Shown in pieces: positions 13,435 to 20,150 of a stretch of DNA of 20,150 nt. Source of the stretch: SZUA-1535 sp964594175 (GTDB taxonomy: Archaea > Aenigmatarchaeota > Aenigmatarchaeia > Aenigmatarchaeales > SZUA-1535); NCBI GenBank assembly GCA_964594175.1, contig CAZQLM010000012.1, positions 1 to 20,150 of the forward strand, read 5' to 3'. The notes under the pieces are model-generated. The model had not been told where the DNA came from. It ran no database searches and worked only from the letters and a program-made list of their open reading frames with translations. How positions within the stretch are numbered: position 1 is the stretch's first letter; the number at the start of each line of letters is the position of its first letter. A program made the translations under genes and the position numbers.

Positions 13435-13442
13435 TATATAAA
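13435..13442 (-). promoter_or_regulatory. TATA box of the pyruvate-kinase-like gene
   Basis: TTTATATA on the minus strand, about 30 nt from ATG 13408, suggests a leader of only a few bases. Confidence 0.5.
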
Positions 13443-13462
13443 CATTTCGTCTAACACCGACT

Positions 13463-13488
13463 CTTATTTCGCTAATAAACGAAATAAG
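13463..13488. terminator. AT-rich inverted repeat after the M24 peptidase gene
   Basis: A perfect 9-bp stem, CTTATTTCG (13463-13471) and CGAAATAAG (13480-13488), surrounds an 8-nt loop, immediately after the M24 peptidase stop on the minus strand. A further CTAAC/GTTAG match lies outside it. It could form an RNA hairpin at the peptidase 3' end or be an operator just upstream of the pyruvate-kinase-like promoter. Archaeal termination usually needs a U-tract rather than a hairpin. Confidence 0.3.
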
Positions 13489-14526
13489 TTAGTATTTTCT
13501 TAAAAAATCCTTGAATCTCGTAAGAACTTCCGCTCCATTTCTCCTAACAAGTACGGTATCCTCTACCCTTACTCCGCCGATGTGTTTATAATATAGTCCT
13601 GGTTCAACTGTTATAACCATCCCCTTTTTAATAATTTCTTTCGAATCCTCGCTAAGCGATGGTGCTTCGTGAATTTCTAATCCAACTCCGTGCCCTGCGG
13701 CATGGATAAAACCTTCTCCGGAACCTCTTCTCAGTGTATCGAAACCTTTTTCTTCAAGAACGTCGCAAATCTCGTGATAAATACTGCTTGCTTTCACGCC
13801 GTGTCTGATCTTCGCAATACCTCTGTTTTTTGCTTCTATACATGCAAGGAGCATTTCTTCAAGCTCGGTATTTTTTTCCAACAGCACAGTCCTGGTAAAA
13901 TCTGAGTGATAGCGCGTTCTCTTAGAATACGGAAAAATATCGATAACTACGTGTTCTTTTATCTTTCCCCTTCCACTTGCGTGCGGAATTGCCGAAAGCT
14001 TACCAGAAGAAACTATAAGTTCTTCGCAAACATACCCATGCGTGTAAAGATACTTTTCAAGCTTTTGCTTAAGCTCTGCACAACTTTTTCCTTTCTGCAA
14101 AATTCTTAGCGCATATTTAAAAGTTTTCAAAACAGCATTGCAGCTTTCCTTTATTGCTTTAAGCTCTTTTGCCGTTTTAATCTCTCTCTTCTTTGAAAAC
14201 GGGTTCGTGAAAAAACTTACTCTGAATCCTAATTTTTCTATTTCCTTTGCCCTTCCGTAACTTGTTTCATAAGGAAGGACAATCTCTTTAACACCTTTCT
14301 TCCTTAACCATTCAAAAACCTCGCTTTTCTTTTTTACCCTTATTATTTTTCCGGAAAATCTTTCCTTTGCAAGTTCGTAATCCATGAAAGAAACAAAAAG
14401 GTAATTTCTCCCTTTAAAAATTAAATGAACTCCAAAATCACAGCTAGTAGCGTAGAAAAAATTAGCGGTTCCAGCAAACTGCATGAAAGCTTGATGATTT
14501 TTTAAATTTTTGAAGCCGGGATTCAT
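13489..14526 (-). CDS. M24-family metallopeptidase (Xaa-Pro dipeptidase/aminopeptidase type)
   Basis: A 345-residue cytosolic peptidase expected to cleave the bond N-terminal to proline in peptides. Residues about 1-125 form a creatinase-like N-terminal domain. The C-terminal pita-bread domain has all five metal ligands in order: Asp in VVIDIFPYS, Asp in YHSDFTRTV, His in HAAGHGVGLEIHE, Glu in TVEPGLYY and Glu in GGVRVEDTV. The first-Asp motif is DIF rather than the usual DxG, and the loop to the second Asp is slightly long (KRTRYHSD). ATG 14526 is supported by a TATA-like ATTTTAAATC (14548-14557, minus) at leaderless spacing. That element lies at or just beyond the trmY stop, so the gene may be transcribed alone and with trmY. 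Confidence 0.85.
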   Translation of the reverse strand: MNPGFKNLKNHQAFMQFAGTANFFYATSCDFGVHLIFKGRNYLFVSFMDYELAKERFSGKIIRVKKKSEVFEWLRKKGVKEIVLPYETSYGRAKEIEKLGFRVSFFTNPFSKKREIKTAKELKAIKESCNAVLKTFKYALRILQKGKSCAELKQKLEKYLYTHGYVCEELIVSSGKLSAIPHASGRGKIKEHVVIDIFPYSKRTRYHSDFTRTVLLEKNTELEEMLLACIEAKNRGIAKIRHGVKASSIYHEICDVLEEKGFDTLRRGSGEGFIHAAGHGVGLEIHEAPSLSEDSKEIIKKGMVITVEPGLYYKHIGGVRVEDTVLVRRNGAEVLTRFKDFLRKY

Positions 14527-14559
14527 GAATGTTTATTGAAGCTCTGAGATTTAAAATAA

Positions 14560-15156
14560 TTATTTAATCCCCCTATTATCACAAATCCATTGAATAACGG
14601 AGATGCAAAAGCTTGAAAGATAGCTTTTTCTTCCCAAGGAAACTCTTTCTCCCTTCCTAAGCACAAAAGCTTCCTCGTTTTTTGGTATACCTTTGTGATC
14701 ACCCAAAACAAACACAGGATTTTCCTTTATCTCTATTTGCTCTATGCTTTTTCCGCGTTCGTGCAGAACGTAAAAGCTACAGCCTTCATCAGCAAGCTCT
14801 TTTATTACATCCTGAAAACTTTTTCCAGAAATTTTTATTCCGTTGCTTAAAGTTACCCATTCCTTATCCCTTCTTCCTCTGTGTTTGTTTAAGGCTTTTT
14901 TCAGCCAAATAGCTATAGAGCGTTCGTCAGGAGAAACTCGTTTTATCTCTGGTGTGAAAAGCACGGTTTTCGGCGGTTCTGGAGCTCCGTAAAGTACAGC
15001 GTAAATTCTTGTATCTCTGCGCAGAGCGTGGCTTAGCCAGAGCGCCGAAATAATGCAACGCGCTACTATATCTATGCGCTTTCCGGAAGATGGTAAATCG
15101 TTTAGATTAAAATCCGGTGAAGTTATACCCCTACTCCAAAGCACAAATGTGCGCAT
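14560..15156 (-). CDS. trmY: tRNA (pseudouridine(54)-N1)-methyltransferase
   Basis: A 198-residue SPOUT-family methyltransferase (DUF358/TrmY) that uses S-adenosylmethionine to convert pseudouridine 54 of archaeal tRNA to N1-methylpseudouridine. The N-terminus RTFVLWSRGITSPDFNLNDLP and the segment RIDIVARCIISALWLSHALR are typical. The C-terminal trefoil knot carries PVFVLGDHKGIP and RVSLGRKSYLSSFCISVIQW, the cofactor site. Length is normal for the family. ATG 15156 lies about 27 nt from a TATA box (15180-15190, minus), indicating a leaderless transcript. The substrate modification is made by Pus10, encoded 1.6 kb away on the other strand. Confidence 0.9.
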   Translation of the reverse strand: MRTFVLWSRGITSPDFNLNDLPSSGKRIDIVARCIISALWLSHALRRDTRIYAVLYGAPEPPKTVLFTPEIKRVSPDERSIAIWLKKALNKHRGRRDKEWVTLSNGIKISGKSFQDVIKELADEGCSFYVLHERGKSIEQIEIKENPVFVLGDHKGIPKNEEAFVLRKGERVSLGRKSYLSSFCISVIQWICDNRGIK

Positions 15157-15177
15157 AATTTTTTATTTCACCAAAAA

Positions 15178-15200
15178 ACTTTATATAGAATTATACAGGA
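15178..15200. promoter_or_regulatory. Divergent promoter region trmY / GTPase-Roadblock operon
   Basis: TATA-like TTCTATATAAAG on the minus strand (15179-15190) fits trmY. On the plus strand TTTATATAG (15180-15188) or AATTATAC (15189-15196) fits the GTPase gene; the latter is about 27 nt before ATG 15221. The two operons are driven from the same 64-bp gap. Confidence 0.45.
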
Positions 15201-15220
15201 ATTCTAAATAGCTTAAAGTG

Positions 15221-16384
15221 ATGGAAATGAAACTGGAAACAGGAATACCAAAACTTGATGATTTTCTTGAAGGAGGAATAGAAAGCAAATCCTGTGTACT
15301 TGTTCTTGCCGATCCTCTTGTAGATGCGGCAACATTCGTACAGCAAATTGTTTCCAAAAGAATTTCTGAAGGAGATAAATGCGTATATCTTCTTACAAAC
15401 AAGCTACCTGATGATGTGGAAAGAAATATGTATCAACACGGATTTGCAAAAGATAAAATAGTCTTCATAGATTGTCTTTCCCACACTATTGGAAAGGAAA
15501 GCAGCGCGAGCTATGTGCTTAAGCTTCCGATAACCAATGGTAGGCCAACTTGGGAAGAGGTAAAGAATCTCTGGAGAGAGGCAATGGAAAAGGAAGGTGA
15601 GCATAAATTTGCTGTCTGGGATTGTTTAGAAACGTTTATGGGTTTCGCAGAAGAGATACCAGAATTCATTAAAGAGTGTAAAGAGCTTAATGAAAAAACA
15701 AAAACAACATCTGCATTTATCCTCACAGATTGGGGATATAAAAAGGAAGAAATAGAGAAAATCAAAGAAGTTTTCGACCTTGTTATCGAAACAGCTACAA
15801 TTCACAAAAAACTTCATTATTTGAATTATTACAAAGTTGACGATAAACCTGCCGTGCCGTTTCAGATAACTCTCACAGGAGTTTCTCTCTACATCCCTAA
15901 AATTCTCGTCACCGGGCCTTATAACGCGGGGAAATCCACGCTGGTAAAGCAGCTTTCTGAAACCGCTGTAAGCATAGACAGGCTAGGAACAACCGTTGCT
16001 CTAGATCACGGTTATGTGGAAAGAAAGGGATTCGTATGCAACCTTTTCGGAACTCCCGGACAGGAAAGGTTTGACTGGATAATGGAAGTGCTTTCCCGCG
16101 ATATTTGGGGGGTAATTCTGATAGTAGATTCAACCCAACCTGAAACGTTTCCACGCGCCCTTGAAATGCTTGAAAAAGTAAAGAAAGAGCATATACCTTT
16201 CGTTGTGTTTGCAAATAAACAGGATTTGGAAAATGCGCTTTCGCCAGAGGAAATAAAAGAGAGATTGGGGGTACCAATAGTTATAGGAGGATCTGCGCTA
16301 AAGGGAGAAAACACAGAGAAAGCTTTATTAATTCTTTTTGACGAAATTTTAAAAAGGAATGTGTTCAGGGGTGAAGGCAAATGA
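15221..16384 (+). CDS. Small Ras/MglA-like GTPase with degenerate KaiC/RecA-like N-terminal domain
   Basis: A 387-residue two-domain protein. Residues about 5-215 resemble a KaiC/RadA-type RecA fold: the TGIPKLDDFLEGGIESKS opening and a strand FAVWDCLETF in the Walker B position. The Walker A loop, however, is replaced by ADPLVDAATF, so ATP binding there is doubtful. Residues about 225-385 are a complete small GTPase: G1 GPYNAGKST, G2 Thr in LGTTVALDHG, G3 GTPGQERF (Gly replacing the usual Asp, as in actinobacterial CvnD-type GTPases), G4 NKQD and G5 GSALKGE. The stop overlaps the ATG of a Roadblock/LC7 gene by four bases (ATGA), so they are coupled and probably form a GTPase/regulator pair like MglA/MglB. 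GTG 15218 is the alternative start. The process controlled is unknown. Confidence 0.8.
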   Translation: MEMKLETGIPKLDDFLEGGIESKSCVLVLADPLVDAATFVQQIVSKRISEGDKCVYLLTNKLPDDVERNMYQHGFAKDKIVFIDCLSHTIGKESSASYVLKLPITNGRPTWEEVKNLWREAMEKEGEHKFAVWDCLETFMGFAEEIPEFIKECKELNEKTKTTSAFILTDWGYKKEEIEKIKEVFDLVIETATIHKKLHYLNYYKVDDKPAVPFQITLTGVSLYIPKILVTGPYNAGKSTLVKQLSETAVSIDRLGTTVALDHGYVERKGFVCNLFGTPGQERFDWIMEVLSRDIWGVILIVDSTQPETFPRALEMLEKVKKEHIPFVVFANKQDLENALSPEEIKERLGVPIVIGGSALKGENTEKALLILFDEILKRNVFRGEGK

Positions 16385-16755
16385 GCAAAGAAGAAGAGCT
16401 TAAAACTGCTCTGGAAGATTTGAAAAATGTTTCCGGTGTTGTAGGGTCTGCCGTAGTTACTTCTGATGGTCTGCTAATATATTCTGATCTTCCGGAAAGC
16501 GTGAACAAGAGAGCTCTGGCTGCTATGGCTGCTGCGATAGTTGGTACCGGAATGCAAGTTACAAAAGAGCTTGAAATGGGAATGCTTAACGAGGTTATGG
16601 TAGAGGCAAAGGAAGGAAAGTTTATATCAATATCAGTCGGAACTGATGAGGAATCGCCAATTCTTTCCACTCTAGTTTCCCCTCGTGCAAATCTCGGCTT
16701 GGTAATGCTTGAAATGGAAAAGGCAGCAAAAAGGATACAAAGAATAATGGAATGA
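16381..16755 (+). CDS. Roadblock/LC7-domain protein (MglB-like)
   Basis: A 124-residue single-domain protein of the Roadblock/LC7 superfamily. It has the characteristic start LKTALEDLKNVSGVVGSAVV with TSDGLLIYSDLPESV, then an Ala-rich helix AALAAMAAAIVGTGMQVTKEL, strands KFISISVGTDEES and a final helix EMEKAAKRIQRIME. Homodimers of this fold bind Ras-like GTPases as GTPase-activating or scaffold proteins (MglB for MglA, Ragulator/LC7 for Rag GTPases, CvnB for CvnD). The 4-base ATGA overlap with the upstream GTPase gene strongly suggests the same partnership here. A KaiC-like domain joined to the GTPase partner is the unusual part. No signal peptide or membrane segment is present. Confidence 0.85.
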   Translation: MSKEEELKTALEDLKNVSGVVGSAVVTSDGLLIYSDLPESVNKRALAAMAAAIVGTGMQVTKELEMGMLNEVMVEAKEGKFISISVGTDEESPILSTLVSPRANLGLVMLEMEKAAKRIQRIME

Positions 16756-16764
16756 ATTTGTAAA

Positions 16765-16774
16765 TTATTTAAAT
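16765..16774 (+). promoter_or_regulatory. TATA box of the pus10 gene
   Basis: TTATTTAAAT is centred about 26 nt before ATG 16796, in the 40-bp gap after the Roadblock gene. It indicates an independent, leaderless transcript for pus10. Confidence 0.5.
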
Positions 16775-16795
16775 TCCTTTCTGAATTTCTAAACC

Positions 16796-18031
16796 ATGAA
16801 ATTAGTAGAAAGACTCGGGAATCTTTTGAAAAAACCGATTTGCGATAATTGTCTCGGAAGAGCTTTTGCACAAATGTTGAGCGGAATGAGCAATGAAGAA
16901 AGAGGAAAAGCCTTAAGAGCATTTGCAGCTTTTCTCGTAGAGGCTGGAGAACTGAAAGAAGTTGACGAAAGCAATTTTCGCGAATTTAACTTTCGCTTTT
17001 CAAAACTTCAGAAATCGAGAAAAAAGAAGTGTTATTTCTGTAATGGTGTTTTTGAAAATCTTGAAAAAATATCTGAAAAAGCGTGCAAAATGCTGGCAAA
17101 GATAGAATTTGAAACCTTCCTTGTCGGAAGCAAGCCAAGTAAAGAAATGCTCGAGAAAGAAGAGGAAATGTGGAAACTCGCCGGTCTGGATTTTTGCGAA
17201 CCGTTAAAAGCAGAGCTGAATCGCGAGCTTGGAAAACTTATTTCTGCTAAGCTTGGAAAAAAGCACGAACCCAAAAAACCTGAAGTAGTTGTTATCTTCA
17301 ACTGGGAAAAAGGAAAACCGAAAATAGAGCTTAACGTAATGCCATTGTACATTTTCGGGTACTATCAAAAACTTGTCCGTGGCTTTCCGCAGTGTAAATG
17401 GGGTATACCGAGAAAATACAGAACCTCGGTAGAGCAGATAATTGCCAAGCCTTTACTTCGCGAAACAAAGGGCAAAGATAGCAAGTTCCACGGATGTGGA
17501 AGAGAAGATATAGACGCGCGCTGCTTTGGGTGGAGAGCTTTCGTGATAGAAATTCTCCTGCCGAAAAAAAGAAAAATAAATCTGAAAAAAATTTCAAAAG
17601 AAATTAACTCTTCCGGAAAGGTAAGAGTAAAATCTCTTAAATTTGTGGAAAGAAAAATGATCGAGAGAATAAAGCACGCAACTCCAGAAAAAACGTATCG
17701 CGTGCTTGTGGAGTTCGAAAAGCCCGTAACTAAGGATGAGCTCAAAAATCTTTCAAAACTTGTCGGAAAAATAAGGCAAAAAACGCCGAAAAGGGTTCTT
17801 CACAGAAGAGCGGATAAGCTTAGGATAAAGAAAGTAAAGAATATTAAATGGAAGCAAATAAACAAGAAAAGGATAGAACTTTTTATCAGGTGTTCAGCAG
17901 GACTATATGTAAAAGAGCTCGTTACAGGAGATGAGGGAAGAACGACTCCGAGCGTTGCCGGGCTTTTGAAGAATACGGCAAAAGTCCTTGAGCTTGATGT
18001 CGTTAAAATCCACTACACGGAAAAATGGTGA
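16796..18031 (+). CDS. pus10: tRNA pseudouridine synthase Pus10 (positions 54/55)
   Basis: A 411-residue archaeal Pus10, which converts uridine 54 and 55 in the T-psi-C arm of tRNA to pseudouridine. The N-terminal zinc-binding/THUMP-containing region has CDNC (C16, C19) and CYFC (C79, C82). The catalytic region contains KFHGCGREDIDARCFGWRAFVIE, with the catalytic Asp in the GREDID motif (D238 or D240). The C-terminal part includes GLYVKELVTGDEGRTTPSVAGLL, another family hallmark. Length is normal. The TATA box 26 nt upstream supports ATG 16796 as a leaderless start. TrmY, which methylates the position 54 product, is encoded nearby at 14560-15156, so both steps of m1-pseudouridine 54 formation are present in this window. 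Confidence 0.93.
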   Translation: MKLVERLGNLLKKPICDNCLGRAFAQMLSGMSNEERGKALRAFAAFLVEAGELKEVDESNFREFNFRFSKLQKSRKKKCYFCNGVFENLEKISEKACKMLAKIEFETFLVGSKPSKEMLEKEEEMWKLAGLDFCEPLKAELNRELGKLISAKLGKKHEPKKPEVVVIFNWEKGKPKIELNVMPLYIFGYYQKLVRGFPQCKWGIPRKYRTSVEQIIAKPLLRETKGKDSKFHGCGREDIDARCFGWRAFVIEILLPKKRKINLKKISKEINSSGKVRVKSLKFVERKMIERIKHATPEKTYRVLVEFEKPVTKDELKNLSKLVGKIRQKTPKRVLHRRADKLRIKKVKNIKWKQINKKRIELFIRCSAGLYVKELVTGDEGRTTPSVAGLLKNTAKVLELDVVKIHYTEKW

Positions 18032-18035
18032 TGGC

Positions 18036-19211
18036 ATGGATGTTAATCTTGTAGGCTTTCTGATTTTTCTTCTGGTTCTAGCAGCACTTATATGGATGAA
18101 AAGAGAGAAAATAGATGTTCGTGGTGTAATGGTGCTTTACAAAACAAAACGCTTCATGAAAGCAATAGATAAAATTGCTTCTTCAGGGATACGCTTGTGG
18201 AAGGTTATCGGAACATTGGCTGTCACGGTTTGTATATTCTTTATGGTTTATGGTTCATTTCTACTTTTCGAAACAGCTTTTGAAGCAGCAAGTGGAAAAC
18301 TGAAAGAGGGTGGTGTGAAGCTGGTACTTCCAGCACCTGTAAGCCAAACAAAGACAGGATATGCTTACATTTTATTACCATTTTGGATGTGGTTGCTTGC
18401 GATTTTTTTCATCATACTTCCGCACGAACTTTTTCATGGTATTATCGCAAGAACAGAAAGAATTCCACTGAAATCTGTCGGCCTCTTGCTCTTTCTGATT
18501 TTTCCAGGAGCATTTGTAGAAATTGACGAAAAGAGGCTGGAGAGAAAAAAGCTTTTTCAGAAACTTCGGGTGTTTGCAGCAGGAAGCTTTGCTAATTTTC
18601 TCGTAGCTCTTATAGTTTTTTTCCTTGGCACAGCATTATGGAATTTTTGCGTTCCTGGAGTAGTTATAGAAAAAATTCTTCCAGGTTCACCGGCCGAAAA
18701 AGCCGGAATAGGAGAAGGTGAAATTCTGAAAAGTATCAACGGGATTCCTGTGAAAACGAGTTTTTCTCTTTTCTCTGGTTTTCCTTTTGAGGGTTCACCA
18801 GAAAAACTTACAGCATCGTTTTCTATCCTAAAAGTTTTAACAAACGGTACTTTCAGGAAATATTCATTTCACCCTGGAGAAAGAGTTTTCGTAGAGACAG
18901 ATAAAGGAAACTATACCCTCGTACTGGCAGAACATCCAGAAATGAAAAACGCTCCGTTTCTGGGTATAAGCGTTAATCTCAGCTCATGGTGCATCCCGAT
19001 ATTTCGTTTTTTCTCTTTGCTTTTTTTTCTGAGTATAGCAATTGGGATTATAAACATTCTTCCAATTTATCCTCTGGACGGCGGGCAAATGATAAACGCA
19101 TTTCTTAAGGAAAAATTGGGAAAAAGAAGAGGAGAAAGAATAACGAGAAGCATAACGCTATTTTTCGTGTTTCTGCTCATTTATACACTTTTTGCACCTG
19201 CTTTAACCTGA
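18036..19211 (+). CDS. Site-2 protease family (M50) intramembrane metalloprotease with PDZ domain
   Basis: A 391-residue polytopic membrane protease. It has hydrophobic segments near residues 5-20 and 55-78 and at the active-site helix, which contains LPHELFHG (H130, E131, H134), the HExxH zinc motif. A PDZ-like domain (about residues 205-290) contains GVVIEKILPGSPAEKAGIGEGE and ILKSINGIPV. A later membrane helix carries INILPIYPLDGG, supplying the third zinc ligand (Asp). These features define the S2P/RseP-type intramembrane proteases that cleave transmembrane segments of regulators or signal peptides. An in-frame ATG lies 16 codons upstream (17988) inside pus10. ATG 18036 is preferred, with SD GGTGAT overlapping the pus10 stop, so translation is probably coupled to pus10. 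The substrate is unknown. Confidence 0.9.
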   Translation: MDVNLVGFLIFLLVLAALIWMKREKIDVRGVMVLYKTKRFMKAIDKIASSGIRLWKVIGTLAVTVCIFFMVYGSFLLFETAFEAASGKLKEGGVKLVLPAPVSQTKTGYAYILLPFWMWLLAIFFIILPHELFHGIIARTERIPLKSVGLLLFLIFPGAFVEIDEKRLERKKLFQKLRVFAAGSFANFLVALIVFFLGTALWNFCVPGVVIEKILPGSPAEKAGIGEGEILKSINGIPVKTSFSLFSGFPFEGSPEKLTASFSILKVLTNGTFRKYSFHPGERVFVETDKGNYTLVLAEHPEMKNAPFLGISVNLSSWCIPIFRFFSLLFFLSIAIGIINILPIYPLDGGQMINAFLKEKLGKRRGERITRSITLFFVFLLIYTLFAPALT

Positions 19212-19217
19212 ATTTTT

Positions 19218-19754
19218 TCACCTTCTAACAAACACCCTGTATTTATCGTCCTCTCCCTTTATTTCCATGAGAATTCTTTTTATAATCAGTTCTTTCGGAT
19301 TTGGAAGAAGCTTGAGTCTGTTTTTTATGTCTTCAAAGCTTTTGAAAGGTTCTTTTTTTCTTTCTTCAAGTATTTCCCACATGTGCTTTTTACCTATTCC
19401 AGGAAGAAGCTCGAGCTGATGCAAACGCACAGTTACTGGCTGTGCTTTGTTGAAGAAATCAACAAATCTTTGCTCGTTTTCTTCTACAATTCTTTTTACA
19501 GCCTGCTCAAGTTCCGATTTCGCAAAAGCCGTAAGTTTTTGATAGTTTATCCTTCTCTTGATGTGGTCTATTTCCTCTCTCTTTCCTGAGCCTATGTAAA
19601 CTTTGTCTCCTGCCTTAAGCACAAAACCTTCTCTCGGAACAACTTCAAGAAGCGTGAAAAAGCTTGTACCAAGTACCTGAGCTATAGGCTCAGGTTTTCC
19701 GTAACCATAGCCCTTTGGAAGAAAATCTAAAACTATTGCATATTCGTCTTTCAT
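19218..19754 (-). CDS. DUF655 protein with helix-hairpin-helix domain
   Basis: A 178-residue archaeal DUF655-family protein, predicted to bind nucleic acid. The N-terminal half is an S1/OB-like beta domain: YAIVLDFLPKGYGYG, AQVLGTSFFTLLEVVPREG, and LKAGDKVYIG. The middle is a charged helix around residues 70-105. The C-terminal half is a helix-hairpin-helix of the ComEA type (LELLPGIGKKHMWEILEERK, then FEDIKNRL). In archaea this gene is regularly located between rpo4 (rpoF) and the ksgA rRNA methyltransferase gene, which suggests a role in RNA metabolism. Here rpo4 is directly upstream, but ksgA is replaced downstream by the convergent protease gene. ATG 19754 with SD AGGTG is preferred to the in-frame GTG at 19763. 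Confidence 0.88.
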   Translation of the reverse strand: MKDEYAIVLDFLPKGYGYGKPEPIAQVLGTSFFTLLEVVPREGFVLKAGDKVYIGSGKREEIDHIKRRINYQKLTAFAKSELEQAVKRIVEENEQRFVDFFNKAQPVTVRLHQLELLPGIGKKHMWEILEERKKEPFKSFEDIKNRLKLLPNPKELIIKRILMEIKGEDDKYRVFVRR

Positions 19755-19775
19755 CAGAAACACCTCTTCTGAGCC

Positions 19776-20102
19776 TTAAACGTACTTTTTTATTATTTCA
19801 AGAATTCTGTTCATTTCTTCTTCTCTCAGAGAAAATTTCTCTGAAGCTAATATAAGCCTTAGCTCATCCGCACTTTGAGGAAGAATATCTACTATTTGTA
19901 CTAGTATTTCGTCGCTTAATTTCACAACAGAAGAAATTTCTTCTGCCAGTTTAAGGGCTTTATCTTTTGAAAGTTTGGTAAATTTCTTCAGATGCTCTAT
20001 TGCAAGTTTTTGCTCGTAAGAAATTTCTTCTTCTTTCTCCTTTTTAAGCATAAGTTCCTTAGCAAGCGCCATACAAATTGGTTTTATTTCAAGCACTCTC
20101 AC
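19776..20102 (-). CDS. rpo4: DNA-directed RNA polymerase subunit Rpo4 (RpoF/Rpb4)
   Basis: The archaeal homologue of eukaryotic Rpb4. With Rpo7 it forms the stalk of RNA polymerase, which contacts nascent RNA and aids open-complex formation. The visible family segments are the N-terminal VLEIKPICMALAKELMLKK, the central YEQKLAIEHLKKFTKLSKDKA helices, and the C-terminal LVQIVDILPQSADELRLILA with a final helix (REEEMNRILEIIKKYV). The start is uncertain. GTG 20102 has an SD (GGTGA, 20108-20112) and gives 109 residues; GTG 20111 and TTG 20132 are in-frame alternatives. A TATA box (20137-20144, minus) lies at leaderless spacing for 20111. The stop is 22 bases from the DUF655 ATG, so the two form an operon. 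Confidence 0.9.
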   Translation of the reverse strand: MRVLEIKPICMALAKELMLKKEKEEEISYEQKLAIEHLKKFTKLSKDKALKLAEEISSVVKLSDEILVQIVDILPQSADELRLILASEKFSLREEEMNRILEIIKKYV

Positions 20103-20136
20103 GAGCTTCACCTTTAAAAATTGAGTTTCCAAATAC

Positions 20137-20144
20137 TTATAAAA
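20137..20144 (-). promoter_or_regulatory. TATA box of the rpo4-DUF655 operon
   Basis: TTTTATAA on the minus strand predicts a transcription start around 20114. This argues against the TTG at 20132 as the Rpo4 start codon. Confidence 0.45.
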
Positions 20145-20150
20145 GTTCGC

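Noticed and set aside
16365..16922. 185-codon open frame on the minus strand across the Roadblock gene and pus10 start
   Set aside because: Ser/Ile/Leu-rich shadow of the GTPase end, the Roadblock gene and the pus10 start. It has no recognisable motif.
17988..18035. Upstream ATG for the site-2 protease (16 extra codons)
   Set aside because: It would overlap pus10 and adds a hydrophilic segment. The ATG at 18036 has a well-placed GGTGAT SD and begins directly with the first membrane helix.
1..20150. CRISPR arrays, tRNA genes, IS elements or phage genes
   Set aside because: I saw no regularly spaced repeats, no GGTTCRA-type T-arm/acceptor pair, and no transposase or integrase motif anywhere in the window.

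Overview
The window is archaeal chromosomal DNA. It carries archaeal/eukaryotic-type ribosomal proteins (S19e, L39e, L31e), a PDCD5-family protein, archaeal RNA polymerase subunit Rpo4 beside a DUF655 gene, the archaeal tRNA-modification enzymes TrmY and Pus10, an archaeal-type AspRS and a standalone 5S rRNA gene. Protein-coding DNA is AT-rich, but by my hand count the 5S gene is about 67% G+C (80 of 120), the pattern expected of a thermophile. Genus or phylum cannot be fixed from this window; an uncultivated euryarchaeal or DPANN-type lineage is plausible. Promoters look archaeal. TATA-like boxes (TTTAAA, TTTATATA, TTATAAAA) lie about 25-30 nt upstream of many first genes, which are therefore probably leaderless. 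Operon-internal genes are preceded by GGTGA-type ribosome binding sites.

Layout. 1-381 is the 3' end of a repeat-containing surface protein with an S/T/P-rich tail. 423-4074 (minus) holds a double-domain TadC/GspF-like membrane protein, a DUF429 RNase H-fold protein, a Tat-type lipoprotein and an unknown protein. 4128-5922 holds a PHP-domain protein and a CPA2-type cation/proton antiporter that overlap tail to tail. 5957-6076 is 5S rRNA. 6085-7965 (minus) is an MNT-nucleotidyltransferase/HEPN fusion followed by an unknown protein, probably one operon. 8054-8689 is RNase HII. 8690-9036 contains the relic of an amino DNA methyltransferase. 9037-10644 is a small membrane protein plus aspS. 10648-11527 is a decaying zone with a twice-frameshifted DNA-binding-like gene and smaller coding relics. 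11528-12752 is the rps19e-PDCD5-rpl39e-rpl31e operon. 12764-13408 (minus) is a strongly shortened pyruvate-kinase-like protein. 13489-15156 (minus) is an M24 peptidase and trmY. 15221-16755 is a GTPase with a degenerate KaiC/RecA-like N-terminal domain, translationally coupled to a Roadblock/LC7 protein. 16796-19211 is pus10 and a site-2 protease. 19218-20102 (minus) is DUF655 and rpo4.

The genes combine into a translation and RNA-processing core (ribosomal operon, aspS, 5S, trmY and pus10, which act in succession on tRNA position 54, and rpo4), membrane or surface functions (TadC-like, lipoprotein, antiporter, S2P), and accessory or decaying material (MNT-HEPN operon, methyltransferase relic, frameshifted gene). 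The most unusual system-level candidate is the RecA-like-GTPase/Roadblock pair, resembling the bacterial MglA/MglB and conservon CvnD/CvnB switches. The shortened pyruvate-kinase-like protein is the most unusual single gene.
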